Positions 21,041-27,346 of a DNA stretch of 27,346 nt are shown piece after piece. The DNA lies in contig VXPN01000086.1 in NCBI GenBank assembly GCA_009839535.1, positions 1 through 27,346 of the forward strand. Reading direction: 5' to 3'. The notes beneath the pieces were generated by a model. That model was not told the DNA's origin. It did not search any database and saw only the letters and a list, made by a program, of their open reading frames with translations. The stretch's first letter is position 1, and the number at the start of each line of letters is the position of its first letter. A program made the position numbers and the translations under genes. Source of the DNA: Boseongicola sp. SB0662_bin_57. GTDB taxonomy: Bacteria > Pseudomonadota > Alphaproteobacteria > Rhodobacterales > Rhodobacteraceae.

Positions 21041-22012
21041 TCATCCGCAGGGTTGCCCGCCCTGGCCCAGACCGGGTCGTGGCGCGGCGGCGCGGCGCAA
21101 GCGGTCATTGATCGCCCGCCCAAGGTCTTGATCGGGGATCGGGGCTACGGCAATCCTCTCCACGCCCCTCGCATCTGCTTCGTGGAACGCCGCAAAGAGT
21201 CTGGTCGCCGCTTCCCTCAGGTCGCCGTCGTGCGAGAGGGTGGCATTTCCCTTGATGTCGCCGAAGCCCAAATGCCACTCTCCAGGCTCGGCAACCCGCG
21301 CATTCATTCGAACCAGACCGCTAGGCGCATAATGCGAGGCCAGCTGACCCGGAGAATCGACACCGCTTGAAACGTCAGCCGGCGAAGTGACGCGCGGGAC
21401 GCCGTCCGGAACCACATAGGCACCTTCGCGCAGCACGACCGGTTCCTCGTCCCTGAGCCCGATGATCGTGGACTCGATCCCGGCGGAAGAAGCTCCATCA
21501 TCCAGAACCGCGGCGATCCGGCCTCTCAGGCCGGTCATCACATGATCCGCCGTCGTTGAGCTGATCCTGCCAGACGGGTTAGCAGATGGCGCCGCAATAG
21601 GGCCGCCGAACGCTCTGAGAAGAGCCTTCGCGGCCGGCCATACAGGTACCCGAATCGCCACTGTCGACTGCCCTGCCGTGACCAGCGAAGAAATGCCGTT
21701 TCGTTCGCGCATGGGCACGACAAGCGTCAGGCCAGCGGGCCAGCCGTTCCTGATGAATGGCAGCACGGCCTCCGGGAATCTCGCGATCTTCCTCGCCCGG
21801 CCAATGTCCGACACGTGCGTGATCAGGGGATTGAAACAAGGCCTGCCCTTGGCCTCATATATTCCGGCAACGGCGAGCCCGTTCCGTGCGTCGGCACCCA
21901 AGCCGTAGACGGTTTCGGTCGGAAATGCGACGAGCGCGCCACTGGCGAGGAGTTCCGCCGCACGGGTGATTCCCGCCTCGTCAGCAGCAAGTCTCTCGGT
22001 TTCTTCGGGCAT
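21041..22012 (-). CDS. L-threonylcarbamoyladenylate synthase, Sua5 type
   Basis: A 323-residue Sua5 protein. It makes threonylcarbamoyl-AMP from threonine, bicarbonate and ATP, the first step of the t6A37 modification of ANN-decoding tRNAs, in the cytoplasm. The YrdC core has ALVAFPTETVYGLGADA, KGRPCFNPLITHV and APSANPSGRISSTTADHV. After a linker comes the Sua5 C-terminal domain, beginning with SPGQLASHYAPSGLV. ATG 22012 (MPEETERL) gives the normal length; longer open reading upstream is not protein-like. It is divergent from the dmdC-like pseudogene with 115 bp between. Confidence 0.93.
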   Translation of the reverse strand: MPEETERLAADEAGITRAAELLASGALVAFPTETVYGLGADARNGLAVAGIYEAKGRPCFNPLITHVSDIGRARKIARFPEAVLPFIRNGWPAGLTLVVPMRERNGISSLVTAGQSTVAIRVPVWPAAKALLRAFGGPIAAPSANPSGRISSTTADHVMTGLRGRIAAVLDDGASSAGIESTIIGLRDEEPVVLREGAYVVPDGVPRVTSPADVSSGVDSPGQLASHYAPSGLVRMNARVAEPGEWHLGFGDIKGNATLSHDGDLREAATRLFAAFHEADARGVERIAVAPIPDQDLGRAINDRLRRAAAPRPGLGQGGQPCG

Positions 22013-22127
22013 GTCCCGTGACTTCACGTTCTGATTGCGACTGACAATTTCCGCACGCAAGGTTGCAGCGCACTCGTTAACGACGCGTTGCCTTGATGCC
22101 AACCTGGATTCGCCGGAACGAACGCGA

Positions 22128-22637
22128 ATGTCCTTCTGGTCACCCGTCAGCGACTTCCAGTTCATCCGGCAGAATGTAGTTGGATTCCAGGAAGTCAGTG
22201 ACACGGAGAGGTTTGGAGATGCCACGCCCGACCTTGTGGACGCAATCCCGAGGGAGGGCGCGAAGCTCTGCGACGACGCCTTGGCGCCGCTCAACGCCAC
22301 CGGAGACTCCCACCCTGCAAGGCTGGAGAACGGTATCGTGCGCATGTCTCCTGGATTTGACGAGGGGTTTCGCAAGATTGCAGAAGGCGGCTGGATCGGC
22401 TTGACCGCGGATCCAGCGCACGGCGGCATGGGACCGCCAACCACCCTTGGGTCGGCAATCAACGAAATGATGGCGGGCGCATGTCTGGCACGGCTGACAC
22501 CCATAGCCAAAGCGTTTGGCAGCGACACTGGCGTTGCCGTGGCAAGTGAAGCGATGCAGGTCCATGGACTTGGTGGGCCGCAAGATGATGGACGACGGCG
22601 AAGCACTATTTCGACTTCTGGGCGAAGTGAAAGAAAG
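22128..22637 (+). pseudogene. DmdC-type acyl-CoA dehydrogenase remnant, left part
   Basis: Three collinear pieces of one ~590-residue acyl-CoA dehydrogenase remain. 22128 to about 22495 gives the N-terminus (SDFQFIRQNVVGFQEVSDT, then IAEGGWIGLTADPAHGGMG and NEMMAGACL). About 22496-22557, in the same frame, jumps some 300 residues to TPIAKAFGSDTGVAVASEAMQ. From 22564, one frame over, it resumes after a further ~30 missing residues at MDLVGRKMMDDGEALFRLL. The class includes 3-methylmercaptopropionyl-CoA dehydrogenase (DmdC) of DMSP breakdown. The catalytic core is missing, so it is dead. It is cut at 22637 by the tnpB element and continues at 24171. Confidence 0.8.
22630..22637 (+). repeat. 8-bp target duplication, left copy
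   Basis: AAAGAAAG here and at 24171-24178 flanks the tnpB element in direct orientation. Removing the element and one copy rejoins the acyl-CoA dehydrogenase frame, which supports a true target-site duplication rather than chance. Confidence 0.75.
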
Positions 22638-22659
22638 GGGCTTATATACTTGACAAAAC
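22638..22659 (+). repeat. Left terminal inverted repeat
   Basis: The outermost bases are GGGC, followed by TTATATACTTGACA and AAAC. The inner 18 bp match the right end with one mismatch. A TTGACA hexamer inside the repeat could also act as a -35 box pointing inward, though no -10 box follows at the right distance. Confidence 0.75.
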
Positions 22660-22900
22660 CGCCCGTCCGGTCACCTCCGTCCCTGCACCCTGCATCGAAC
22701 GAGGAGTCCGCGCGAACGATGACGACGGGAACGGGGACCGCGTGCGCCTGCGCCCGCGCTTCCCGCCCATCCGTCCGGGTTCGTGCACAGAAGAATGAAA
22801 CGGGAACTTTTCGCTTGACAGGCAATCCCGGCGCATCCACGCTGCGTTGCAGGGACGCTCCCGGCGTCCTCGCCCCATCGCAGACCGGAGGAAAGACCGC

Positions 22901-24118
22901 ATGGCCCGCGTCGCCACGCACAGGCAGGTCGTCTGCCGCCTGCTGCCGCAGAGGCGCAGCACCTGGCGGTTGCTCGAGCGGACGCTCGAGGACCAGCGGC
23001 AGCTCTGGAACGCCGCCCTGGAGGAGCGGATAGACTGCTACCGGAAGACAGGCAGGTCGCTGACCTATTTCGACCAGTGCAAGGCGCTGACCCAATGCAG
23101 GCGCGACGATCCCGAAATCGCCGCCTGCCCGGTGGCGATCCAGCGGGGGACGTTGAAGCGGCTGGACGAAGCGTACAAGCACTTCTTCCGGCGGGTGAGG
23201 AACGGCGAGACGCCAGGGTTCCCGAAGTTCAAGGGACGCTCCCGCTTCGACAGCATCAGCGTCGTCTCCGGCGTGAAGGTCCGGGACGGCATGCTGCACG
23301 TTCCCGGCTTCGGTCCCCTGGCCGTCCGCCGGAAGGGCGGCAACCCCTATCCGGACGGGAAGCCTGTCTCCGCCGTCCTGAAGCGCGTCTGCGGCAGGTG
23401 GACCGCCGTCGTCTGCCACGCAGTGGAGGTCGAGGAACCGGCGGACAACGGCCGCTCCGTCGGACTCGACCGGAACGGAGGCCAGGTCGCGGACAGCGAC
23501 GGGGAGCTTCACGTCATGCCTGACATGGCGCGGCTGGAGGCGCGGTCCCGGAGGCTGCAGCGGAAGCTGTCCCGGCAGCGCAAGGCGAGCCGGCGGCGCG
23601 AGCGGACGAAGCTGCGCCTTGCGAGGCTGCGGCGAAAGATCGCCAACAGGCGTCACAACTGGCATCATCACGTGAGCCGAAGGCTGGCGGCGAAGGCGGG
23701 AACCGTCGTGGTCGAGGGGCTGGACGTGAAGGGGATGACGCGCTCGGCGAAGGGCACCGTCGAGGCGCCCGGCACGAAGGTGGCGCAGAAGTCGGGGATG
23801 AACCGCGTCGTCCGGGACACCGGCTGGACGGCGCTGAAGCGGATGCTGGACTGCAAGGCGGCGAACGTGATCGTCGTTCCCGCCAGGAACACGTCACGGA
23901 CATGCCACGAGTGCGGTGCGGTCGAAGCCGCGAGCCGCAGAACTCGGGACGATTTCATCTGCGCTGCCTGCGGGCACGCTGCCCATGCCGACCTGAACGC
24001 GGCGAGGAACATCCTTGCGCTTGCCCTTGACGGCAGGGCGGGGAAGGACGAGGCGCCCAGGATTGGCGCACCTGCACGGCGAGAAGCGTTTGCGTTGGCA
24101 ACTTCCACCGACCCGTGA
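22901..24118 (+). CDS. tnpB: TnpB RNA-guided nuclease
   Basis: The 405-residue TnpB has an N-terminal helical/wedge part (LWNAALEERIDCY, NGETPGFPKFKGRSRFDS) and a split RuvC nuclease. All three acidic residues are present: Asp190 (VGLDRNGG), Glu272 (VVEGLDVKGM) and Asp364 (HADLNAARNIL). A zinc ribbon is formed by Cys335/338 (CHECG) and Cys354/357 (CAACG). The protein therefore looks active. TnpB proteins are RNA-guided DNA nucleases that help their element persist at a site after excision. ATG 22901 has GGAGG 9 bases before it; the longer frame upstream has no start signal. The C-terminal extension after the zinc ribbon (~30 residues) lies where the guide RNA is usually encoded. It is the only gene in the inverted-repeat element. 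Confidence 0.92.
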   Translation: MARVATHRQVVCRLLPQRRSTWRLLERTLEDQRQLWNAALEERIDCYRKTGRSLTYFDQCKALTQCRRDDPEIAACPVAIQRGTLKRLDEAYKHFFRRVRNGETPGFPKFKGRSRFDSISVVSGVKVRDGMLHVPGFGPLAVRRKGGNPYPDGKPVSAVLKRVCGRWTAVVCHAVEVEEPADNGRSVGLDRNGGQVADSDGELHVMPDMARLEARSRRLQRKLSRQRKASRRRERTKLRLARLRRKIANRRHNWHHHVSRRLAAKAGTVVVEGLDVKGMTRSAKGTVEAPGTKVAQKSGMNRVVRDTGWTALKRMLDCKAANVIVVPARNTSRTCHECGAVEAASRRTRDDFICAACGHAAHADLNAARNILALALDGRAGKDEAPRIGAPARREAFALATSTDP

Positions 24119-24170
24119 AATCAATGCTTGCGACGGCCAGACCGTCAGTTCTGTCAAGTATATAATTCCC
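24119..24170 (+). ncRNA. Possible 3' end of the TnpB guide (omega) RNA
   Basis: In TnpB elements the guide RNA scaffold overlaps the end of tnpB and runs to the element's right end, with the guide taken from the flanking DNA. Only 52 bp lie between the tnpB stop and the element end, so most of any scaffold would overlap the coding end. A small stem, GACGG (24132-24136) with CCGTC (24142-24146), is visible. The guide would begin with the acyl-CoA dehydrogenase remnant at 24171. This is an inference from the family; no RNA motif is proven. Confidence 0.3.
24148..24170 (-). repeat. Right terminal inverted repeat
   Basis: Read on the minus strand it begins GGGAA, then TTATATACTTGACA, then GAAC. 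It pairs with the left end, differing by a one-base indel and one substitution near each end of the shared core. Confidence 0.75.
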
Positions 24171-24239
24171 AAAGAAAGAGCCAGACAGGCACGACCCCGC
24201 GACCCAAAGCTGGCAGGAGCTTTCCGGGGCAAGCATTGA
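24171..24239 (+). pseudogene. DmdC-type acyl-CoA dehydrogenase remnant, right part
   Basis: Beginning with the second AAAGAAAG, this continues the frame broken at 22637: joined, the protein reads LLGEVKERARQARPRDPKLA to a TGA at 24237-24239. That is the expected helical region near the C-terminus of this dehydrogenase class, though the natural C-terminal ~60 residues are gone. The clean join is the main evidence that the element inserted after the gene already existed here. Confidence 0.65.
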
Positions 24240-24247
24240 GTCACGGG

Positions 24248-25060
24248 CTATCCGGACAAGCCACCAAACGCCCGGACGTCAGTTCCCTCGGCGCGCCGCT
24301 TCCGCGTGTATTCCGCGAAGGCTCCTGGCACGACCTCGGGCTCCCAATTCAACAGCGCCTCTCGGTAGCTGGGGCGCGCGGAAACCCTGTCAAACCAAGA
24401 CTTCAGATCTGGCGTCCTCTCGAACGGCCATCCCATGAGATTGAACCGGTGGAAGTTCGGCATCCATGCCACGTCGGAGAGTGAAAACTCGTCACCACCC
24501 AGATAGCTCCGACCATCCGACAAAAGATCGTCGAGATGCCGAAACCCCTCATTCGTCCGACAAACTGCAGCATCGATGCGTTCGGGGCCGAAACCCTTGG
24601 CAAAGTCAATTCTGAACTGCTTAAGCCAGTCGTTTTGATGGGTTCGCTGAAACGCCTCGGCATCTTCGGGTCCTGGAGGCGGTCTGGAGCGAAACAGGAA
24701 CTCAAAGCTCAGCAGCTTCAGGTCCAACTGCGCCTCATCCGCCATTTTCAACAGTTCCGGCGACGCCGCTTTTGCCAATGGGCTGTCATCCCCGGCGACT
24801 TGCTGGATTATGTCAACGGACTCAATGAAGAGATGGCCGTCTTCCACGAGCGCGGGAACCAGCCCTTTCGGATGGATCGCCTGATACTCCTTCGTTGCGT
24901 GCTCGTTCCTTTCCAGGTCGATCACGTGGCTGACGAAGGGCTTGCCGGTTTCAGCCAAGACGATCCGCACACGTTGAGAGCAGCTAGACATCGGCGCGTG
25001 CCATAGATGGACGCCCTCAAGCGACTTCAGCGACGTGTCCGTGGGTTCGATTTCAGGCAT
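24248..25060 (-). CDS. Glutathione S-transferase family protein
   Basis: The 270-residue cytosolic protein has a thioredoxin-fold N-terminal domain. The catalytic-site segment is APMSSCSQRVRIVL (residues 22-35). LVPALVEDG carries the cis-Pro and LFIESVDIIQQV the Glu-Ser glutathione-binding motif. An all-helical C-terminal domain (DEFSLSDVAWMPNFHRF, residues ~195-211) follows. It would conjugate or reduce electrophilic compounds with glutathione; the substrate is unknown. The start at 25060 has AGGAACG upstream. It may share a transcript with the M20 gene 101 bp upstream. Confidence 0.88.
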   Translation of the reverse strand: MPEIEPTDTSLKSLEGVHLWHAPMSSCSQRVRIVLAETGKPFVSHVIDLERNEHATKEYQAIHPKGLVPALVEDGHLFIESVDIIQQVAGDDSPLAKAASPELLKMADEAQLDLKLLSFEFLFRSRPPPGPEDAEAFQRTHQNDWLKQFRIDFAKGFGPERIDAAVCRTNEGFRHLDDLLSDGRSYLGGDEFSLSDVAWMPNFHRFNLMGWPFERTPDLKSWFDRVSARPSYREALLNWEPEVVPGAFAEYTRKRRAEGTDVRAFGGLSG

Positions 25061-25161
25061 CGTTCCTGCCTCATTTCCTGGTCCAAAGAATCACACCACG
25101 TCTGGAGGCAGCAAGATCAATCGACAGTGCTGACGCCCGAGGTGCGTCAGTGGTCACGGTC

Positions 25162-26322
25162 TCAAGTTCGCAATCGTCCTTCGGCGATTTCGACCCACCA
25201 CGAGCACCCGTGAGGAATCGCGGCATCATTGAAATCATACGTCGGCTGGTGGACATGCGCCGTTTCGCCATTTCCGAGAAGGATGTAGGCGCCGGGACAG
25301 GCATTCAGCATGAACGCGAAATCCTCGCCGCCCATTGTCAGGTCGGCATGCCCGCAATCGCCCGCCACCCGTTTCGCGGCCTCGATGGCGTGGCCGGTCT
25401 CGACCTCGCTGTTCGCCATCGCGGGGTAGTTCCGGTGGTATCCGATCTCCGCCCTGGCGCCGAAGGCTGCCGCAGTCTGCAAGACGGTCTCGCGAATGCG
25501 CCTCTCCGCCATGTCCTGGATCTCTGGTTCCAGAGACCGGACCGTGCCCTTGAGCGCCACACGCTCGGGAATGACGTTGTAGGCCGTTGACGACGTCTCG
25601 AAGGACGTCACCGAGATCACCAACTGCTTGACCGGATCAAGATTCCGGCTCGTGATCGTCTGCAGCGCAAGGACGATCTGGCATGCGACGACGGTCACGT
25701 CTATGCCTTCATGAGGCTTCGCTGCATGCGCCCCGCCAGCCGCGATCGTGACATCGAAATGATCGGCTGCAGCGAAGAACTTTCCAGCCCGGATCGCAAA
25801 CGTTCCGACATCCGCCTCGGGCCAGTTGTGCATTCCGTAGACTTCGTCGATGTCGAAGCGCCCGATCATGCCGTCGTCGACCATTTCGCGCCCGCCGCCG
25901 CCGCCCTCTTCGGCAGGCTGGAAAATGACCGCGACGGTTCCATTGAAGTTCCGCGTCTCCGCAAGGTACTTCGCGGCGCCAAGGAGCATCGCGGTGTGCC
26001 CGTCATGTCCGCATGCATGCATCTTGCCCGGCGTTTTCGACGCATAGGCCAGCCCCGTCTCCTCGTGGATCGGCAAGGCGTCCATGTCGGCGCGCAGGCC
26101 TACCGTCTTCCCCGAAGTTCGGGTCTTGCCATGGATCAACCCGACGACTCCCGTGCGTCCGATGCCTGTCACAACCTCGTCGCATCCGAATTCCTTGAGC
26201 TTCTCCTCCACGATTCCGGCGGTGCGATGCACCTCGAAAAGCAGTTCCGGATGCGTGTGGAAATCACGGCGCCACGCGGTGATTTCGTCATGCAGTTCAG
26301 CAAACCTGTTACGAATGGGCAT
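25162..26322 (-). CDS. M20 amidohydrolase (hippurate hydrolase type)
   Basis: This 386-residue metal-dependent amidohydrolase belongs to the M20D group (hippurate or N-acyl-amino-acid hydrolases). Metal ligands are visible: Cys104 and His106 (MHACGHDGH), Glu139 (QPAEEGGGGG), His165 (GMHNWPEA) and His358 (HQPTYDFND). The active-site segment GLRADMDALP precedes them. The central lid domain spans about 178-295. ATG 26322 is chosen: GAGG lies 8 bases upstream and the protein begins at the usual place. Such enzymes release amino acids from N-acyl derivatives in the cytoplasm; the true substrate is not predictable. It is divergent from ccmC with 145 bp between. Confidence 0.92.
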   Translation of the reverse strand: MPIRNRFAELHDEITAWRRDFHTHPELLFEVHRTAGIVEEKLKEFGCDEVVTGIGRTGVVGLIHGKTRTSGKTVGLRADMDALPIHEETGLAYASKTPGKMHACGHDGHTAMLLGAAKYLAETRNFNGTVAVIFQPAEEGGGGGREMVDDGMIGRFDIDEVYGMHNWPEADVGTFAIRAGKFFAAADHFDVTIAAGGAHAAKPHEGIDVTVVACQIVLALQTITSRNLDPVKQLVISVTSFETSSTAYNVIPERVALKGTVRSLEPEIQDMAERRIRETVLQTAAAFGARAEIGYHRNYPAMANSEVETGHAIEAAKRVAGDCGHADLTMGGEDFAFMLNACPGAYILLGNGETAHVHQPTYDFNDAAIPHGCSWWVEIAEGRLRT

Positions 26323-26467
26323 CTTGCACCTCTTCAGTTCCTTCCTGCAACTTTCGGACTTTGGCCGGGAACGCAAGCCCCTCGCCCTCACGAGCGCGTC
26401 AATCGGCCCTGCATCGGAACCACATGCGTCACTTGAGGGCGACCGACACCAAGGCTAGGTATCGCGC

Positions 26468-27196
26468 ATGTCACTCTGGGAATACGCCAATCCGAGGAAG
26501 TTCATGGCGACAACCGACCGTCTGGTTGGACCGCTGTTCCTTTTCGCCGCACTGTGCCTCGGGACCGGGTTGACCTGGGGATTCTTCTTCGCGCCGGACG
26601 ACTTCCGGCAAGGCTCGGCGGTCAGGATCATCTACCTGCATGTTCCTTCCGCGATGATGGCGATCAACGCCTGGGTCATGATGCTGGTTGCATCGCTCAT
26701 TTGGCTGATCCGGAGGCATCACGTTTCGGCACTGGCCGCCAAGGCCGCCGCTCCGGTAGGCGTGTCCATGACCCTGATGGCGCTCTTCACCGGCGCGGTC
26801 TGGGGACAGCCCATGTGGGGCAGCTGGTGGGAATGGGATCCGAGACTGACTTCGTTCCTGATCCTGTTCCTCTTCTACCTTGGCTACATGGCGCTTTGGT
26901 CCTCGGTCGAGAACCCGGACACCGCTGCCGACCTGACCAGCATGCTTTGCGTCGTTGGGTCGGTCTTCGCCCTCCTCTCACGCTACGCTGTCAACTTCTG
27001 GAGCCAGGGACTGCATCAGGCCGCAAGCCTCTCGCTGGACAGGGACGAGAACATTTCGAACGAGTTCTGGATGCCGCTCATTGTGTCGATCACGGGATTC
27101 GTCATTCTCTTCGTCGCGCTCGTCCTCTTGCGCACTCGCTGCGAAATCCGTCTGCGCCGGGTGCGCGCGCTTGAACTGAAGGAGCGCGTTTCATGA
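26468..27196 (+). CDS. ccmC: Heme exporter protein CcmC
   Basis: A 242-residue six-helix membrane protein of cytochrome c maturation system I. It presents periplasmic heme to the chaperone CcmE. The tryptophan-rich WWD loop is complete (WGQPMWGSWWEWDPRLTS, 112-129), and the flanking periplasmic His ligands are His58 (YLHVP) and His183 (GLHQAASL). ccmD follows with an ATGA overlap, the usual order. The usual ccmAB genes are not upstream: a divergent M20 gene is there instead, so ccmC starts its own transcript. The system is needed to mature the c-type cytochromes encoded earlier in the window (FccA, SoxX, SoxA and the triheme protein). Confidence 0.96.
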   Translation: MSLWEYANPRKFMATTDRLVGPLFLFAALCLGTGLTWGFFFAPDDFRQGSAVRIIYLHVPSAMMAINAWVMMLVASLIWLIRRHHVSALAAKAAAPVGVSMTLMALFTGAVWGQPMWGSWWEWDPRLTSFLILFLFYLGYMALWSSVENPDTAADLTSMLCVVGSVFALLSRYAVNFWSQGLHQAASLSLDRDENISNEFWMPLIVSITGFVILFVALVLLRTRCEIRLRRVRALELKERVS

Positions 27197-27346
27197 TGCC
27201 GGATCTTGGAGCATACGCATTCGAGGTCGCCCTGGCATATGCGGGGTCGTTCGTGATCCTTGTCACCATCATCGGACTGAGCGTGCTGCAGGCCCTGCGC
27301 GCCAAGCGGCTCCTGGACGAAACCGAGCGCCGAATCTCCGATGCCT
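27193..27346 (+). CDS. ccmD: Heme exporter protein CcmD, 5' part
   Basis: The frame opens at 27193 (overlapping the ccmC stop) or at the next ATG, 27196, and runs off the window after 51 codons. It encodes a short lead (PDLGAYAFEVALAYAGSF), one membrane helix (VILVTIIGLSVLQAL) and a charged tail (RAKRLLDETERR), the typical plan of CcmD. CcmD helps release the heme-loaded CcmE from the CcmABC complex. Confidence 0.9.
   Translation, partial: MMPDLGAYAFEVALAYAGSFVILVTIIGLSVLQALRAKRLLDETERRISDA

Larger units (their letters stand above)
22638..24170 (+). mobile_element. TnpB-only element with terminal inverted repeats
   Basis: A 1533-bp segment is bounded by inverted repeats. Both ends read GGG, one or two variable bases, then TTATATACTTGACA (22642-22655 on the plus strand; 24152-24165 on the minus strand), then one mismatch and AAC. 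It is flanked by 8-bp direct repeats. The only gene is tnpB, and no DDE or Y1 transposase is encoded. True IS200/IS605 and IS607 elements lack such terminal repeats and do not duplicate 8 bp, so this looks like a non-autonomous element, mobilised in trans by a DDE-type transposase, that carries tnpB as cargo. IS families making 8-bp duplications (IS1595, IS66, IS256 groups) are possible helpers; which one is not known. Confidence 0.75.

Noticed and set aside
22815..22850. TTGACA at 22815-22820 as the -35 box of a tnpB promoter
   Set aside because: No acceptable -10 box lies 16-18 bp downstream, so the hexamer alone is not enough.
21041..23671. An 876-codon open frame on the minus strand covering Sua5 and much of tnpB
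   Set aside because: Only the Sua5 part (21041-22012) is protein-like; the rest is the antisense shadow of the acyl-CoA dehydrogenase remnant and tnpB.
1..27346. CRISPR arrays and rRNA or tRNA genes
   Set aside because: No regularly spaced repeats and no conserved rRNA or complete tRNA pattern were seen on either strand.

Overview
The window is GC-rich DNA from a Gram-negative bacterium, most likely a sulfur-oxidising alphaproteobacterium. The evidence is the Sox/Fcc proteins, a Tat-exported molybdenum hydroxylase, a NosR/ApbE pair, CcmC/CcmD, and a DmdC-type acyl-CoA dehydrogenase remnant next to a Sua5 gene. The species cannot be fixed from the sequence alone.

Layout. (1) 1-2738 holds the 3' end of an alpha/beta hydrolase followed by a graveyard: a tyrosine-recombinase tail next to a perfect TTCG-loop hairpin, a broken lnt (apolipoprotein N-acyltransferase) 3' end, an apparently intact vapBC-type toxin-antitoxin pair with a leaderless-looking promoter, and a second copy of the lnt tail. 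(2) 2739-8077 is a periplasmic sulfur-oxidation cluster: a divergent SoxY-SoxZ fusion carrier, then fccA-fccB-soxX-soxA, each overlapping the next by 4 bases, then a membrane-anchored triheme cytochrome c. (3) 8087-9928 has two small exported proteins and a degraded intergenic stretch. (4) 9929-12597 encodes a two-subunit molybdenum hydroxylase (2Fe-2S subunit plus Tat-exported Mo subunit), closed by a clear hairpin terminator. (5) 12712-16413 encodes an exported pentapeptide-repeat protein, a NosR-type flavin/iron-sulfur membrane protein and its ApbE flavin transferase, with overlapping genes. (6) 16410-20886 has an exported helical-repeat protein, a transposase remnant, a second exported pentapeptide protein, a LysR regulator and an M48 lipoprotein protease. 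(7) 21041-27346 has Sua5, a dmdC-like pseudogene split by a tnpB element, a glutathione transferase, an M20 amidohydrolase, ccmC and the start of ccmD.

How the parts may work together (inference): FccAB and SoxXA oxidise reduced sulfur and load it onto a SoxYZ-like carrier in the periplasm. The triheme cytochrome c could take electrons from these enzymes and/or from the molybdenum hydroxylase, and the NosR/ApbE pair gives a second, flavin-based electron route across the membrane. No soxB or soxCD is present in the window, so what releases or further oxidises the carrier-bound group is open. That combination is the best candidate for an undescribed system here.

The second notable item is a 1533-bp segment (22638-24170) that carries only an intact-looking tnpB. 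It has long terminal inverted repeats and an 8-bp direct repeat at its borders. Removing it with one repeat copy restores the reading frame of the acyl-CoA dehydrogenase remnant, which is direct sequence evidence of an insertion by a mechanism unlike ordinary IS200/IS605 transposition.
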